From Acidaminobacter hydrogenoformans DSM 2784 (lineage in GTDB: Bacteria; Bacillota; Clostridia; Peptostreptococcales; Acidaminobacteraceae), in the NCBI RefSeq assembly GCF_900103005.1, contig NZ_FMWL01000002.1, positions 62,001 through 126,000 of the forward strand: a stretch of DNA of 64,000 nucleotides. Direction: 5' to 3'. Shown piece after piece: positions 32,094-41,974 of this stretch (position 1 is the stretch's first letter; each line of letters opens with the position of its first letter). The notes beneath the pieces are model-generated. The model did no database searches and was not told the origin of the DNA. It worked only from the letters and a program-made list of their open reading frames with translations. The position numbers and the translations under genes were made by a program.

Positions 32094-35000
32094 TCAGCTG
32101 ACGGCGATTTCCTCAAGCTTGACCGAAACGACCCTGGATACCCCATATTCCTCCATAGTAACGCCATAAAGCGCATCCGCGATTTCCATGGTACCTTTAC
32201 GATGGGTGATCACGACAAATTGAGCCTTCTCGGAGACGTCCTTCAAATACAGGGCAAAGCGGTCAACATTGACATCATCCAGCGCCGCTTCTATCTCATC
32301 CAAAACACAAAATGGCGCCGGCTTAACCTCCAATATGGCAAACAACAGCGCAATCGCGGTGAGCGCCTTTTCTCCACCTGACAGCAGGTGCAAATGCTGC
32401 AGTTTTTTCCCTGGCGGCTGCACATAAATCTCAATGTCGCTTTCAAGCGGATCCGAAGGGTCACTGAGCCGGACCTGAGCCGTTCCGCCACTGAAAAGTC
32501 TCTTGAAGGTTCTTTGAAACGCCTCGCCAATCAGAGCGAAGCTGTCCCTGAACTGCGCTTTCATGGCATGGTCCAGCTCTCTGATGACTTTCTTGAGGGC
32601 CTGCTCCCCTTGAATCAGATCATCCATTTGGCCTTTCATGAAGCTGTAGCGCTCTGATACTTCTTCATATTCCTTGATCGCGCTGACGTTGACATCACCC
32701 AGTGCTTTTAACTTGCTTCTCAAAGCTTTGGTCTGTGTTTGAGCTGTACTCAGGTCGACCTCGAGAGGCTTTTGTCTGGCTTCTTCCAAATCGATTTCAT
32801 ATTTATCATACAGCTGCGTCAACAAAGATGCCCGCTCAAGCAGATATCTTTCACGCTGCATTTCCACACGGTGCAGCGCCTCCCGCTGCATTTCCAGGAC
32901 TTCACTCTTCTGAGTGACACTCTGGCGCAGCGCTGTAAGCTCCACTCTGCCGGCTTCCCGCTGGCTGGCAATTTCTGCCCGTTCAGCTTCCAGTTTTTGA
33001 AGGAGAACCCTGAGTTCAATTTTTTTCTCAAAGCTCTCAGCTTTTAACCTTACAGTTTCTCTGCGGTCCGCTTCAAGCTGTTTAAGACGCGACGCCGCAA
33101 GCTCTGCGCGATCCACTGAGCGAAGACGCGTTTCTTCAACACGCCTTAGCTCCTTGGTTATGCTGCTCAAGCTTTGCTCCTGAGTTGCTGTATCCACCCT
33201 AATACCGCTCAGTTGTTCGGAAAGCACTTCGTAAGCTGTCCTCAGCTCAATGCGCCGCGCTTCCTGCGCCATGACCACACTCTCAAGCTCTGAAGAGGAA
33301 GCCTTCCACCCTTCAATGTCCTTTTCGAGGGCTGCGTTTTCCTCCCGTATCCTCAGCACGTGATCCGACTGCTCGTCCCGCTCTTTATCAAGCCGCTCTA
33401 TCCTATCCTGCAGGCGCTTCTGATCTTCCGTCAGCGCCGTTTCTTTAAACTCAAACGCCGCTATTTCTGTGTCGACAGCAGTCACCTCAGCGGCCAGTTC
33501 CTGGCGGACAAGGTCTTCACCCTCCACTTGAGCTTTCAGTGACGCGAGATCCTGATCAAGGGTTTTCAAACTTTCGCTGCGGGCTTTGATCTGTTCCTTA
33601 AGCAGCGAGATCTTTCCCTTCCTGGCAAGGACACCGCCGGATTGCTGGCGTGATCCCCCGGTAATGCTGCCGCTTGGGCTGAAGACCTCGCCCGCTTTAG
33701 TGACCAGCCGCCATTTGCCCCCAGTTCTTCTGAAGGCTTCAACGGCCTCATCATAAGCTTCAAAGACAGCCGTTCTTCCTATCAGGTGACGCACTGCGGG
33801 CTGAATAGCTTCGGGCGCTTCTACGAGACTGTCCGCCATGCCCACAAATCCTTGCAGTCCCTCAAGCTGGGAAGCATTACCCTGTGACTTTCCAACCAGG
33901 CTCAGCGGCAAAAAGGTTACGCGGCCCAGCTGCTTGGCTTTAAGGCGTTCAATAAGACCCTTAGCCGTCTTTTCGTTGTCACAGATGACATTCTGCGCGC
34001 CTCTGCCGAGGGCTACTTCAATAGCCGTCTCGTAGCCCTTGCTGACCTGAATCTTCTCCGCAAGGACGCCCAGGACGCCCTGAGCGGCACTGCTGGACGC
34101 CGGATCCCTTTTAAGATCCTGCATCAGACGTTTGACGCTGAGATCATAGCCTTCGTAATTTTTCTCCAGGTTCTCCAGTGCTTCACGCTCCGCCATAAGC
34201 TTGTGCCTGTGGTTTTCCTCGTGCCCCTTCTTCTCTTCAAGGCACCTCAGCTGATCAATGCGGCTCTGGCGTTCAGCTGCCTGAACTTCAACTTTGCCCA
34301 TCAAAGCATTTCGTCGTTTGAGTGCCTGTTCCTTCAGCCCTGCCGTTTCCCTCAGCCTCTGAGACACTGCCCCAAGCTGAGCGCCTGCGCTTGAAGCTTC
34401 CTGAGTAAGGGACTCAATGCGTTCTTCCAGGTGGCCAATATAATCCCGTTTGACACGAATCTCGGACGCGGCCCGTTCAGATTTTGAGATCAGTGCGATC
34501 GCTTCGCTTCTGGCTCCGGATTCTACGGTTTCAAGCTCTGTCAGCGTCCTGGCCAAGGCTTCCATGGCCGCTTGTCTTTCATTGAGTACTGCTCTGAGAG
34601 AGGCCAGTTTTTCCGTCACCTGAAGCTCAGCTTCAGCAAGTGCCCGTCCTTCGACTTCGAGGGCCGTCTGCTCGCCCTTTTCCTGATCCAGGGTTTCCTG
34701 AAGCCTGCCGTATTCAAGTTCTGCGTTTCTGAGTTTTTCATCCCAAAGCGCAAGATCACCGTCCAGCGCCTTGTCCTCGTTATTGAACTTCAAACGGTCA
34801 TCTTCGAGACTCTGCCAATGCTGCTCCATGCTGTTAAGGGTTTCTTCCAGTGTGGCCAGCCGTTCCTTGTTCCCAGTCAGCGCCTGTTCTTCTGCTTCTT
34901 TTTCTTCTGAGATCCGGTCGTACTCCCCAATAACCTTGTCCAATTTCACAGTCAATTTATCATAATCCGCCAAAAAAACAGCCACTTCAATTTCCCTGAG

Positions 35001-35663
35001 CGCTTCACTCAGTGACACAAAAGTCTTAGCCTTTTCACTTTCCTGTTCCAGCGGGCCAAGCCTGGATTTGAGGTCCATACTCAAATCCTCGAGCCTCATA
35101 AGGTTCAGCTCTGTGTTGTCCAGCTTCTTGAGGGCTTCCCTCTTTTTTTGTTTGTACTTGACAATCCCGGCTGCCTCTTCAAAGATCATCCTCCGGTCTT
35201 CAGAACTGCCGCTGATAATAGAGTCAATCCGTCCCTGACCAATCAGGGAATAACCCTCGGTCCCTACGCCAGTATCCATGAAAAGCTCCCTGACATCTTT
35301 TAGCCGGCATGGGGCATCATTGATCAAGTATTCGCTTTCACCCGACCTGTAGAGTCTTCTGGCGAGCACAATCTCGCTGAAATCAATGGGAAATCTGCGG
35401 TCCTCATTGGAAAAGTGAAGGGAGACCTCTGCCACGCCCAGCGCCGAACGCCTATGGGTACCATTGAAAATGACATCCTCCATCTTGGCGCCTCTAAGAG
35501 TTTTAACCTTCTGTTCACCGAGCACCCAGCGGATCGCGTCCGTTATGTTGCTTTTGCCGCTGCCATTAGGCCCTACGACACAGGTCAGGCCCTGCATCAG
35601 ATCTATTGTGGTCCGGTCCGCAAACGACTTGAATCCCTTAAGCTCAATTTTCTTCAGATACAT
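32094..35663 (-). CDS. smc: Chromosome segregation ATPase Smc
   Basis: Structural maintenance of chromosomes ATPase. Walker A GPNGSGKSNITDAI near residue 32, two long coiled coils (about 170-500 and 680-1000), a hinge domain between (GVLGVLAEKIQVSKGYETAIEVALG), then LSGGEKALTAIALLFAIL and Walker B CVLDEIEAALDD near the C-terminus. The reading frame is 34 codons longer upstream, but GGGAGGTGACGGC before ATG-TAT-CTG gives 1189 residues, the normal start. It begins four bases after the radical SAM gene. Partners scpA/scpB are not in the window. Confidence 0.98.
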   Translation of the reverse strand: MYLKKIELKGFKSFADRTTIDLMQGLTCVVGPNGSGKSNITDAIRWVLGEQKVKTLRGAKMEDVIFNGTHRRSALGVAEVSLHFSNEDRRFPIDFSEIVLARRLYRSGESEYLINDAPCRLKDVRELFMDTGVGTEGYSLIGQGRIDSIISGSSEDRRMIFEEAAGIVKYKQKKREALKKLDNTELNLMRLEDLSMDLKSRLGPLEQESEKAKTFVSLSEALREIEVAVFLADYDKLTVKLDKVIGEYDRISEEKEAEEQALTGNKERLATLEETLNSMEQHWQSLEDDRLKFNNEDKALDGDLALWDEKLRNAELEYGRLQETLDQEKGEQTALEVEGRALAEAELQVTEKLASLRAVLNERQAAMEALARTLTELETVESGARSEAIALISKSERAASEIRVKRDYIGHLEERIESLTQEASSAGAQLGAVSQRLRETAGLKEQALKRRNALMGKVEVQAAERQSRIDQLRCLEEKKGHEENHRHKLMAEREALENLEKNYEGYDLSVKRLMQDLKRDPASSSAAQGVLGVLAEKIQVSKGYETAIEVALGRGAQNVICDNEKTAKGLIERLKAKQLGRVTFLPLSLVGKSQGNASQLEGLQGFVGMADSLVEAPEAIQPAVRHLIGRTAVFEAYDEAVEAFRRTGGKWRLVTKAGEVFSPSGSITGGSRQQSGGVLARKGKISLLKEQIKARSESLKTLDQDLASLKAQVEGEDLVRQELAAEVTAVDTEIAAFEFKETALTEDQKRLQDRIERLDKERDEQSDHVLRIREENAALEKDIEGWKASSSELESVVMAQEARRIELRTAYEVLSEQLSGIRVDTATQEQSLSSITKELRRVEETRLRSVDRAELAASRLKQLEADRRETVRLKAESFEKKIELRVLLQKLEAERAEIASQREAGRVELTALRQSVTQKSEVLEMQREALHRVEMQRERYLLERASLLTQLYDKYEIDLEEARQKPLEVDLSTAQTQTKALRSKLKALGDVNVSAIKEYEEVSERYSFMKGQMDDLIQGEQALKKVIRELDHAMKAQFRDSFALIGEAFQRTFKRLFSGGTAQVRLSDPSDPLESDIEIYVQPPGKKLQHLHLLSGGEKALTAIALLFAILEVKPAPFCVLDEIEAALDDVNVDRFALYLKDVSEKAQFVVITHRKGTMEIADALYGVTMEEYGVSRVVSVKLEEIAVS

Positions 35664-35667
35664 GCCG

Positions 35668-36720
35668 TCACCTCCCGCGTTTATCTTTTTCTTGAATGAT
35701 CCGGATGACATACCGCATCTCTGGAACCGTGTCATCCCGGATGATCTTGCAGCCCACGACACCATAATTGCTTTTGAGATGGATCAAATTGCTCTTATTA
35801 TGTCCGGCAAAGCTGCCCGGCGCCCGACTGTGTACCCGGGCTTCAAGCCTCTCGCCACGCCACTCAAATCGCATAACATCCTGATCCAGCTGCGCTTTGA
35901 ATCTGTAACTGTCCACCAGGGTTCTGAACGCTGGATGATGCGGGCCTGCCAGCACCTCACCGGAGCCACGCAGCATTTCGTTTTCCTGAAGTCCTATACG
36001 GATCAATTGAAGTGGAGAACCGGCCTTTTCAGCATTCATAGCGTCAACTGCTTCCATCATCCTGGCGACGCGCTGAACCGCCATCTCCAGAGTCAAAGGG
36101 CTATAGTCGCCTTGCAAGAACATTTTTTCAAGCATTGTGCCTTTCAGCACTAAGGTTGGATAAATTCTGAGCGTCGTTGCACCTAAACGAAAGGCCTCAG
36201 ACACACCCTTCAAGTCCGTCAGGGCTGAGTCTCCCGGAAGGCCAACCATAATCTGAAGCCCCAGGTCAATGTCCGCCTCCAGGATCATACGGCTGGACAC
36301 CTCAATATCCCTCACACAGTGCCCCCTCTGTGACATAGAAAGCACCCGGTCATCAAACGACTGGGCGCCGAGCTCAATCCGGCTGACGCCGAATGCCTTA
36401 AGCGTTTTTAAATGATCTGGATCAATGGCATCCGGCCGGGTCGAAAGTCTCAGAGCGTTAATGCTTCCCCGTTTTCGGTAAGTGTCCGCAAGCTCAAGAT
36501 ATTTCATTTGGAGAGATAAGGGCAGTGCCGTAAAACTCCCGCCATAAAAAGCGAGTTCGTGACCGGCACCATTTCCTGATCTGCCGAGCCAATCCTCAAT
36601 TTCAGTACGGGCGGCTTCTACGGAGATTTTTCCCTCTCCAATCCCGGTGATCGTCTTTTGATTGCAAAATACACATTGGTTGGGACATCCCAGGTGAGGA
36701 ATAAAGATAGGAATGATCAT
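35668..36720 (-). CDS. Radical SAM protein, Elp3/HemN-like
   Basis: An iron-sulfur radical S-adenosylmethionine enzyme of unknown substrate. CPNQCVFC near residue 12 binds the [4Fe-4S] cluster; YGGSFTALP, LSTRPDAI, ELGAQSFDD and QIMVGLPGDS are the usual barrel motifs. The C-terminal 90 residues have no clear domain, so it lacks the acetyltransferase part of Elp3 and the HemN tail. Homologues with this arrangement lie between rnc and smc in many Clostridia. It overlaps rnc by four bases and precedes smc by four, so it is embedded in that operon. 350 residues. Confidence 0.88.
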   Translation of the reverse strand: MIIPIFIPHLGCPNQCVFCNQKTITGIGEGKISVEAARTEIEDWLGRSGNGAGHELAFYGGSFTALPLSLQMKYLELADTYRKRGSINALRLSTRPDAIDPDHLKTLKAFGVSRIELGAQSFDDRVLSMSQRGHCVRDIEVSSRMILEADIDLGLQIMVGLPGDSALTDLKGVSEAFRLGATTLRIYPTLVLKGTMLEKMFLQGDYSPLTLEMAVQRVARMMEAVDAMNAEKAGSPLQLIRIGLQENEMLRGSGEVLAGPHHPAFRTLVDSYRFKAQLDQDVMRFEWRGERLEARVHSRAPGSFAGHNKSNLIHLKSNYGVVGCKIIRDDTVPEMRYVIRIIQEKDKRGR

Positions 36721-37412
36721 GAGCCTGATATCTCCAATGATGCAATTGCCGCTCTGGCGGCCTCTTGCTCGGCTTCCTTTTTGCTCCGGCCCTGTCCCGC
36801 GCCAACAACTTCTTCATTGAGCAGCACCTGGGTATGGAAGACTTTACTGTGATCCGGCCCTTCCTCACGCACAATTTCATAGCGGATTCTATTGTCTCTT
36901 TGGGTTTGTATGAGTTCCTGCAAATGGGTCTTATAGTCGAGAAATACTTTTCCGCTAATCGCATCTTGAAGGGGTTTTTCCATTTGCTGACACACAAAGC
37001 GTGCTGCCGTTTCCATACCACTGTCCAAATAAATAGCAGCGATCAGCGCTTCGAATGCATCCGCCAAAATCGACGCTCTTTGTCTGCCGCCCGTCATTTC
37101 TTCTCCACGGCCAAAGCGCATGGCTTCTCCAAGCTTCATTCGCTTGGCGCAGTCGCTTAGCGTCGCCTCGCAGACCACTTTCGCTCGTATTTTAGTGAGC
37201 TCCCCTTCAGGAAGTTCTGTGTAAAGCTTAAACAATCGTTCACTGATGGCAATACTTAAAACTGCGTCCCCTAAAAATTCAAGCCGTTCATTGTTTTGCA
37301 CGTTCTCGTTGCGGCGTTCATTGGAATAGGAACTGTGGGTCAGCGCCTCAATCAGGAGCTTTCTGTCCTTAAACCGGTGGCCCACTACACTTTCAAAATG
37401 CTTATAATCCAT
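36717..37412 (-). CDS. rnc: Ribonuclease III
   Basis: Double-strand-specific endonuclease for rRNA and small RNA processing. The catalytic motif NERLEFLGDAVLSIAISE near residue 42 and a second acidic site DAFEALIAAIYLD near 115 are intact. The C-terminal dsRNA-binding domain ends with GRSKKEAEQEAARAAI. 231 residues. It begins the rnc-radical SAM-smc-ftsY unit. Confidence 0.98.
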   Translation of the reverse strand: MDYKHFESVVGHRFKDRKLLIEALTHSSYSNERRNENVQNNERLEFLGDAVLSIAISERLFKLYTELPEGELTKIRAKVVCEATLSDCAKRMKLGEAMRFGRGEEMTGGRQRASILADAFEALIAAIYLDSGMETAARFVCQQMEKPLQDAISGKVFLDYKTHLQELIQTQRDNRIRYEIVREEGPDHSKVFHTQVLLNEEVVGAGQGRSKKEAEQEAARAAIASLEISGS

Positions 37413-37504
37413 TAATCTACAACCCTTTCAGCGGCAAAACGCTTTCTAAACCCACTGCACGGAATGTGCTTAAAAAGCGCTTTTTCCAGATCCCTATCAG
37501 AGCT

Positions 37505-37533
37505 ATTTTATAGGTTTTCAATGAAAAACACAA
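37505..37533 (-). promoter_or_regulatory. promoter of rnc-radical SAM-smc-ftsY
   Basis: TTGTGT (37528-37533) and TAAAAT (37505-37510), 17-base spacer, just past the fabF terminator. The leader has a self-complementary AAAAAGCGCTTTTT (37472-37485). Confidence 0.65.
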
Positions 37534-37541
37534 CTCATAAG

Positions 37542-37576
37542 AAAAAACCTGCCGGCTTTTTTGATCAGCCGGCAGG
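37542..37576 (-). terminator. intrinsic terminator of the fab operon
   Basis: CCTGCCGGCT and AGCCGGCAGG (ten perfect pairs) followed by six T on the minus strand, 40 bases after fabF. Confidence 0.95.
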
Positions 37577-37615
37577 CCAGTGAATGTGTCAAGGTGTTTT
37601 ACAACGCTTTTAGGC

Positions 37616-38857
37616 TTAGTCTCTGTACTTCTTTAGGATCAGCGTCGCGTTGTGACCGCCAAAACCGAGGGAATTGGACAGCGCATATTCAACCTCTGCT
37701 TCACGACCCTGGTTAGCCAATACTTCAAGTCCAATTTCCGGATCAATGTTTTGAATCCCCATGGTACCGTGCATATAGTTTTCATGCGTTGCCAGCAAGC
37801 AGGCAACCGCTTCAACAGCACCGGAAGCGCCAAGAAGATGTCCTGTCATGGATTTGGTGGAAGACACGCAGAGGTTCTTGACGTGCTCGCCAAAAACAGA
37901 TTTGATGGCCATGGACTCAAATTTATCATTGTAAGGCGTTGACGTACCGTGGGCATTGATATAATTGATAGCCGACGGTTCAATACCAGCATCCGCAATG
38001 GCGGACATCATGGACCTGGCCGCGCCTTCGCCGCCTGGTGCAGGACTTGTAATGTGATAGGCGTCCGCGCTCATTCCAAAGCCGGCAACCTCACCGAGAA
38101 TTCTCGCGCCTCTTGCCAGTGCATGCTCAAGGGATTCAAGCAACAGAATACCAGAGCCTTCCCCCATGACAAAGCCATCACGGTCAACGTCAAAAGGCCG
38201 GCTGGCTGTTTTAGGATCATCATTTCTCGTCGACATAGCTTTCATGCTGCAGAAGCCCGCAATACCAAAAGGCGTTATGGAAGCCTCGGTCCCGCCAGCC
38301 AATACCAAGTCAGCATCCCCGCGCTGGATCAGCCTGAAGCCTTCACCAATTGCGTTGGTTCCTGAAGCGCACGCTGTAACGACACAGTAGTTAGGGCCTT
38401 TTGCATTCAGAGCCATGGAAACCGCCCCTGCCGCCATGTTTCCAATCATCATGGGGATCAGGAAAGGACTGACCCGCCCAGGACCTTTCGCCATCAGCTT
38501 GGCATGTTCTTCTTCCATTGTCTGCAGTCCGCCAATACCCGAACCGACAACACATCCAAAACGGTTGGCGTCTATAGCCTCGAGATCAAGGCCGCCGTCT
38601 TCCACTGCCATCTTAGCCGCAGCGACCGCAAACTGTGTAAAGCGGTCCATACGCTTGGTTTCCTTTTTTGGTATGTAGTTTTCCGGCACAAAATCCTCGA
38701 TTTCCGCAGCGACCTGCGTCGTGTACTCCGAAGCGTCGAAAGATTTAATGGGTTTGATCCCGCAAACGCCCTCACGCAAGGCCTTCCAGTAATTTTCACG
38801 GCCTGTGCCTATTGGCGTGATCGCGCCAGCACCTGTTATGACTACTCTTTTATTCAA
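37616..38857 (-). CDS. fabF: 3-oxoacyl-ACP synthase II (FabF)
   Basis: Elongating condensing enzyme. Catalytic Cys in [12 protein letters not shown] near residue 163, His residues in [11 protein letters not shown] near 304 and [15 protein letters not shown] near 340. GGGAGG lies eight bases before a TTG that begins M-N-K-R-V-V-I-T-G, giving 413 residues, the usual length; an upstream ATG would put the Shine-Dalgarno inside the gene. Last gene of fabH-fabD-fabG-acpP-fabF. Confidence 0.98.
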   Translation of the reverse strand: MNKRVVITGAGAITPIGTGRENYWKALREGVCGIKPIKSFDASEYTTQVAAEIEDFVPENYIPKKETKRMDRFTQFAVAAAKMAVEDGGLDLEAIDANRFGCVVGSGIGGLQTMEEEHAKLMAKGPGRVSPFLIPMMIGNMAAGAVSMALNAKGPNYCVVTACASGTNAIGEGFRLIQRGDADLVLAGGTEASITPFGIAGFCSMKAMSTRNDDPKTASRPFDVDRDGFVMGEGSGILLLESLEHALARGARILGEVAGFGMSADAYHITSPAPGGEGAARSMMSAIADAGIEPSAINYINAHGTSTPYNDKFESMAIKSVFGEHVKNLCVSSTKSMTGHLLGASGAVEAVACLLATHENYMHGTMGIQNIDPEIGLEVLANQGREAEVEYALSNSLGFGGHNATLILKKYRD

Positions 38858-38894
38858 ATGACTTCCCTCCCGAGACATGGTACCTATTGAAAAA

Positions 38895-38911
38895 GGGGCA
38901 GCGCGTGCCCC
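38895..38911 (-). other. short hairpin between acpP and fabF
   Basis: GGGGCA-cgcgc-TGCCCC followed by TTTTTC on the minus strand, 11 bases after acpP. It is a possible partial terminator that lets acyl carrier protein be made in excess over FabF. Confidence 0.55.
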
Positions 38912-38922
38912 TCATTCCTTAT

Positions 38923-39156
38923 TTATTCTGCTTTTTTGGATTTAATGAAGTTGTAGATATCTCCAATATTCTTGAAGTTCTCAGCTGCTTCATCCGGAAT
39001 TTCAATATCAAACTCATCTTCAAAAGCCATAATGATCTCAACGGCGTCAAGAGAGTCTGCTTCGAGATCTGCCATCAGAGACGTTGACTCCGTAATGACG
39101 ACATCCTCGTCGAGTCCGAGCTGATCGATAATAATTTCTTTGATTCTTTCAAACAT
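38923..39156 (-). CDS. acpP: Acyl carrier protein
   Basis: Carries growing acyl chains on phosphopantetheine attached to the Ser of EADSLDAVE near residue 36. 77 residues, highly acidic. AGGTGG stands five bases before the ATG used; a GTG three codons upstream overlaps it. Confidence 0.99.
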   Translation of the reverse strand: MFERIKEIIIDQLGLDEDVVITESTSLMADLEADSLDAVEIIMAFEDEFDIEIPDEAAENFKNIGDIYNFIKSKKAE

Positions 39157-39213
39157 AATGTCCACCTGTCCTTATCTTATTTTGTTTGTTTTTTTCTTAA
39201 TGAACTAAGATGT

Positions 39214-39238
39214 ATAGACTATACCAGTAAAAGTCTAT
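39214..39238 (-). other. small hairpin at the end of fabG
   Basis: ATAGACT and AGTCTAT pair around an 11-base loop directly after the fabG stop codon. Possibly a 3'-end or processing element before acpP. Confidence 0.3.
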
Positions 39239-39984
39239 TAAATCAACATGCCGCCATCGACATGAATGACTTGCCCTGTCATGTAGGCACTGTCCTGGGA
39301 ACTCAGGAAGCACACAACCTTTGCCACATCCTCAGGCGTACCCGCGCGGCCAAGGGGAATTTGGGAAGCAAAATTTGCAATCGCATCCTCGTTCAGCACA
39401 CTGGTCATATCCGTCAGAATATATCCAGGTGCTACCGCGTTGACTCTGACACCCCGTGACGCGAATTCTCTGGCTAAAGATTTTGTTAATCCTATGACGC
39501 CCGCTTTGCTGGCGCTGTAATTGGCCTGGCCGGCATTGCCCATGATCCCAACGACCGAAGTAAGGTTGACCATAACGCCGCTTCTCTGCTTCAGCATCAG
39601 TTTGCCTACGGCTTTACTCATGAGAAAAGTGCCTTTTAGATTGACATTCATGACGTCGTCCCAATCCGCTTCTTTCATGCGAATGAGAAGATTGTCCTTG
39701 GTGATGCCAGCATTGTTGACCAGAACGTCTATGCGGCCAAACTTTTTCACGGCTTCTGAGGTGAGCCGCTCCGCGTCTTCGGCCTTAGAAATATCCGCCT
39801 GTACTGCAATTGCCTCGCAGCCCATAGCTTCGAGCTCCTCAACGAGGGCCTTTGCCTTCTCCTCACTGGAGGTATAATTGACGACAAGCTTGGCGCCCTT
39901 TCCGGCGAATTCAAGGCTGATCGCCCTTCCAATGCCACGAGTGCCACCGGTAACAAGAACTACTTGATCTTTAAACATCAGCAT
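39238..39984 (-). CDS. fabG: 3-oxoacyl-ACP reductase
   Basis: NADPH-dependent short-chain reductase of fatty-acid elongation. TGGTRGIGRAI near residue 13 binds the cofactor; Ser of LTSVVGIMGNAGQANYSASKAG and its YxxxK are catalytic (near 137-155). 248 residues from an ATG five bases after AGGAGGTGG. That Shine-Dalgarno lies inside the last codons of fabD; the two genes overlap by 14 bases. Confidence 0.98.
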   Translation of the reverse strand: MLMFKDQVVLVTGGTRGIGRAISLEFAGKGAKLVVNYTSSEEKAKALVEELEAMGCEAIAVQADISKAEDAERLTSEAVKKFGRIDVLVNNAGITKDNLLIRMKEADWDDVMNVNLKGTFLMSKAVGKLMLKQRSGVMVNLTSVVGIMGNAGQANYSASKAGVIGLTKSLAREFASRGVRVNAVAPGYILTDMTSVLNEDAIANFASQIPLGRAGTPEDVAKVVCFLSSQDSAYMTGQVIHVDGGMLI

Positions 39985-40930
39985 TTCCACCTCCTGTCTT
40001 CAATTTTTCAGCAAGAACCTCGAGATCTTCTGGATTCTCAACATTGTATACTTGAACGTCTTTGTCAATTTTTCGTATAAATTTAGTCAAAGCATTGCCA
40101 GGGCCAACCTCAATAAAGGTCGTGATGCCGTCTCTGACCATGGATGCCACGCAGTCCTCCCAAAGAACGGAATTGAAGACCTGTTTTACAAGGTTTTCTC
40201 TCACATCTGTTTCAGGATCAAGCCGGTCACCAGTAACATTGGAATAAACCGGATGAACTGCAGGTTTAAAGCTGTACTTCAGCATTTCCTGCCGGAGCTT
40301 TTCCCCGGCACCCAGCAGCATACTGGTGTGAAATGGCGCAGAGACTGGAAGGAGCACTGCTTTCTTTGCACCATAACGCTTCGAAATTTCAATGGCCTGT
40401 TTGACGGCATCAATTTCACCGGCCACAACGACCTGCTTAGGACAATTAAAATTGGCGGGTTCGCAAATGCCAAAGACAGAGGCCTCTTCACAGACCTTCA
40501 GGACATCATCACGTTCAACGCCGAGAAGCGCCGCCATGCCGCCTTTGCCAACAGGCACTTCTTCCTGCATGTATTGACCGCGTTTCCTGACAATGCGCAC
40601 TGCATCTTCAAAGTTCATAGCTTCTGCGGCTACCAGCGCTGTATACTCCCCCAGAGAAAGTCCGGCAAAAGCATCTGCCTCAAGGCCGAGTTTTTCTTTG
40701 ACAGCCGTATAGATCGCGTAACTTACTGTTAATATGGAAGGCTGTGTGTTTTCAGTTTTTTGAAGGGCTTCTTCGCTGCTGTCAAAGCAAAGCGCGCTCA
40801 TGTCCAAATCCAGGCTTTTCCCGGCACGCTCAAAAACGGCTTTCGCGCTCTCCGACTGTTCTGCGAAGGCTTTCCCCATACCAACATACTGGGCACCCTG
40901 GCCCGGAAATACAAATGCAATTTTACCCAC
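39971..40930 (-). CDS. fabD: Malonyl-CoA:ACP transacylase
   Basis: Loads malonyl units on acyl carrier protein. FPGQGAQYVGMG near residue 8, nucleophile Ser in AGLSLGEYTAL near 91 and His in SAPFHTSML near 200. 319 residues. GTG start with AGGAGG eight bases upstream. Between fabH and fabG in the FapR-controlled unit. Confidence 0.98.
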   Translation of the reverse strand: MGKIAFVFPGQGAQYVGMGKAFAEQSESAKAVFERAGKSLDLDMSALCFDSSEEALQKTENTQPSILTVSYAIYTAVKEKLGLEADAFAGLSLGEYTALVAAEAMNFEDAVRIVRKRGQYMQEEVPVGKGGMAALLGVERDDVLKVCEEASVFGICEPANFNCPKQVVVAGEIDAVKQAIEISKRYGAKKAVLLPVSAPFHTSMLLGAGEKLRQEMLKYSFKPAVHPVYSNVTGDRLDPETDVRENLVKQVFNSVLWEDCVASMVRDGITTFIEVGPGNALTKFIRKIDKDVQVYNVENPEDLEVLAEKLKTGGGNADV

Positions 40931-40942
40931 TTAACTTGCCTC

Positions 40943-41932
40943 CTACCACTTCATGACGGTGGCGCCCCAAGTCAAACCGCCACCAAAACCAACCATGACC
41001 ACATGATCGCCTTCATTGAGCTTGCCCTGAGTCACAGCTTCGTGAAGCGCGACTGGAATCGACGCCGCTGACATGTTTCCGTATTTATCCAGATTGACCT
41101 GTACCTTTTCCATAGGCAGCTGCAGTCGCTTTGCCGCAGCGAGAATGATGCGCTCATTCGCCTGGTGAGGGACGAGAAAATCTATTTCATCAAAAGAAAG
41201 TCCCGAGTTTTCTATTGCTCTCAGAGAAGCGTTCTCCATGACGCGAACGGCAAACTTGAAGACCTCTTTGCCCTCCATTTTAAGGAAGTGCTCCCGTGCT
41301 TCCACCGTTTCGTGTGTCGCGGGCTTTTCACTTCCGCCCGCCGGCATGTAAAGATACTTGCCGCCAGCGCCGTCTGACCCAAGGTCAAAACCGAGAAGTC
41401 CACGGCTGTCATCTTCAGAAGGCCCAACGACGACGGCGCCTGAGCCATCTCCGAAGAGGACACAGGTGTTGCGGTCTTTGATGTCAATAATCTTTGACAT
41501 GACTTCCGTGCCAATCACCAGAGCGTATTTGTACATTCCCGAAGCAATGAACCGGTCTGCGACAGCAAGGCCATAGAGGAATCCTGAACAGGCCGCTTCG
41601 AGGTCGAAGGCTGCTGCTTTGGTCGCGCCAATCTTATCTTGAACGATACAGGCCGTTGCAGGGAATACCATATCTGGTGTAATAGTTGCCACAATGATCA
41701 GATCGATCTGATCTGCGGTGATGCCCGCATTTTTGAGGGCCATCTCAGAAGCCTGGATGGATAGTGAGGAGTTGGTAACGTCACCATCGGCAAAGCGTCT
41801 TTCAGAGATGCCGGTACGTGTACGAATCCATTCATCCGTGGTTTCAACGAGCTTTTCCATATCAAAATTGGTCACAATGCGTTCAGGGACAGCCATGCCG
41901 GTGCCAAGAATGCGACTCTTTCGGTTGATCAA
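40943..41932 (-). CDS. fabH: 3-oxoacyl-ACP synthase III (FabH)
   Basis: Starts fatty-acid synthesis by condensing acetyl- or branched acyl-CoA with malonyl-ACP. Catalytic Cys in LEAACSGFLYG near 114, His in VPHQANERI near 255 and Asn in KYGNMSAASIP near 285. 329 residues. TTG start after GGAGATG. First gene of its unit; the promoter carries a FapR operator. Confidence 0.98.
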   Translation of the reverse strand: MINRKSRILGTGMAVPERIVTNFDMEKLVETTDEWIRTRTGISERRFADGDVTNSSLSIQASEMALKNAGITADQIDLIIVATITPDMVFPATACIVQDKIGATKAAAFDLEAACSGFLYGLAVADRFIASGMYKYALVIGTEVMSKIIDIKDRNTCVLFGDGSGAVVVGPSEDDSRGLLGFDLGSDGAGGKYLYMPAGGSEKPATHETVEAREHFLKMEGKEVFKFAVRVMENASLRAIENSGLSFDEIDFLVPHQANERIILAAAKRLQLPMEKVQVNLDKYGNMSAASIPVALHEAVTQGKLNEGDHVVMVGFGGGLTWGATVMKW

Positions 41933-41974
41933 AATATCATCTCCAGCTGTTAAAACTTGTTATTTATTTCTCGT

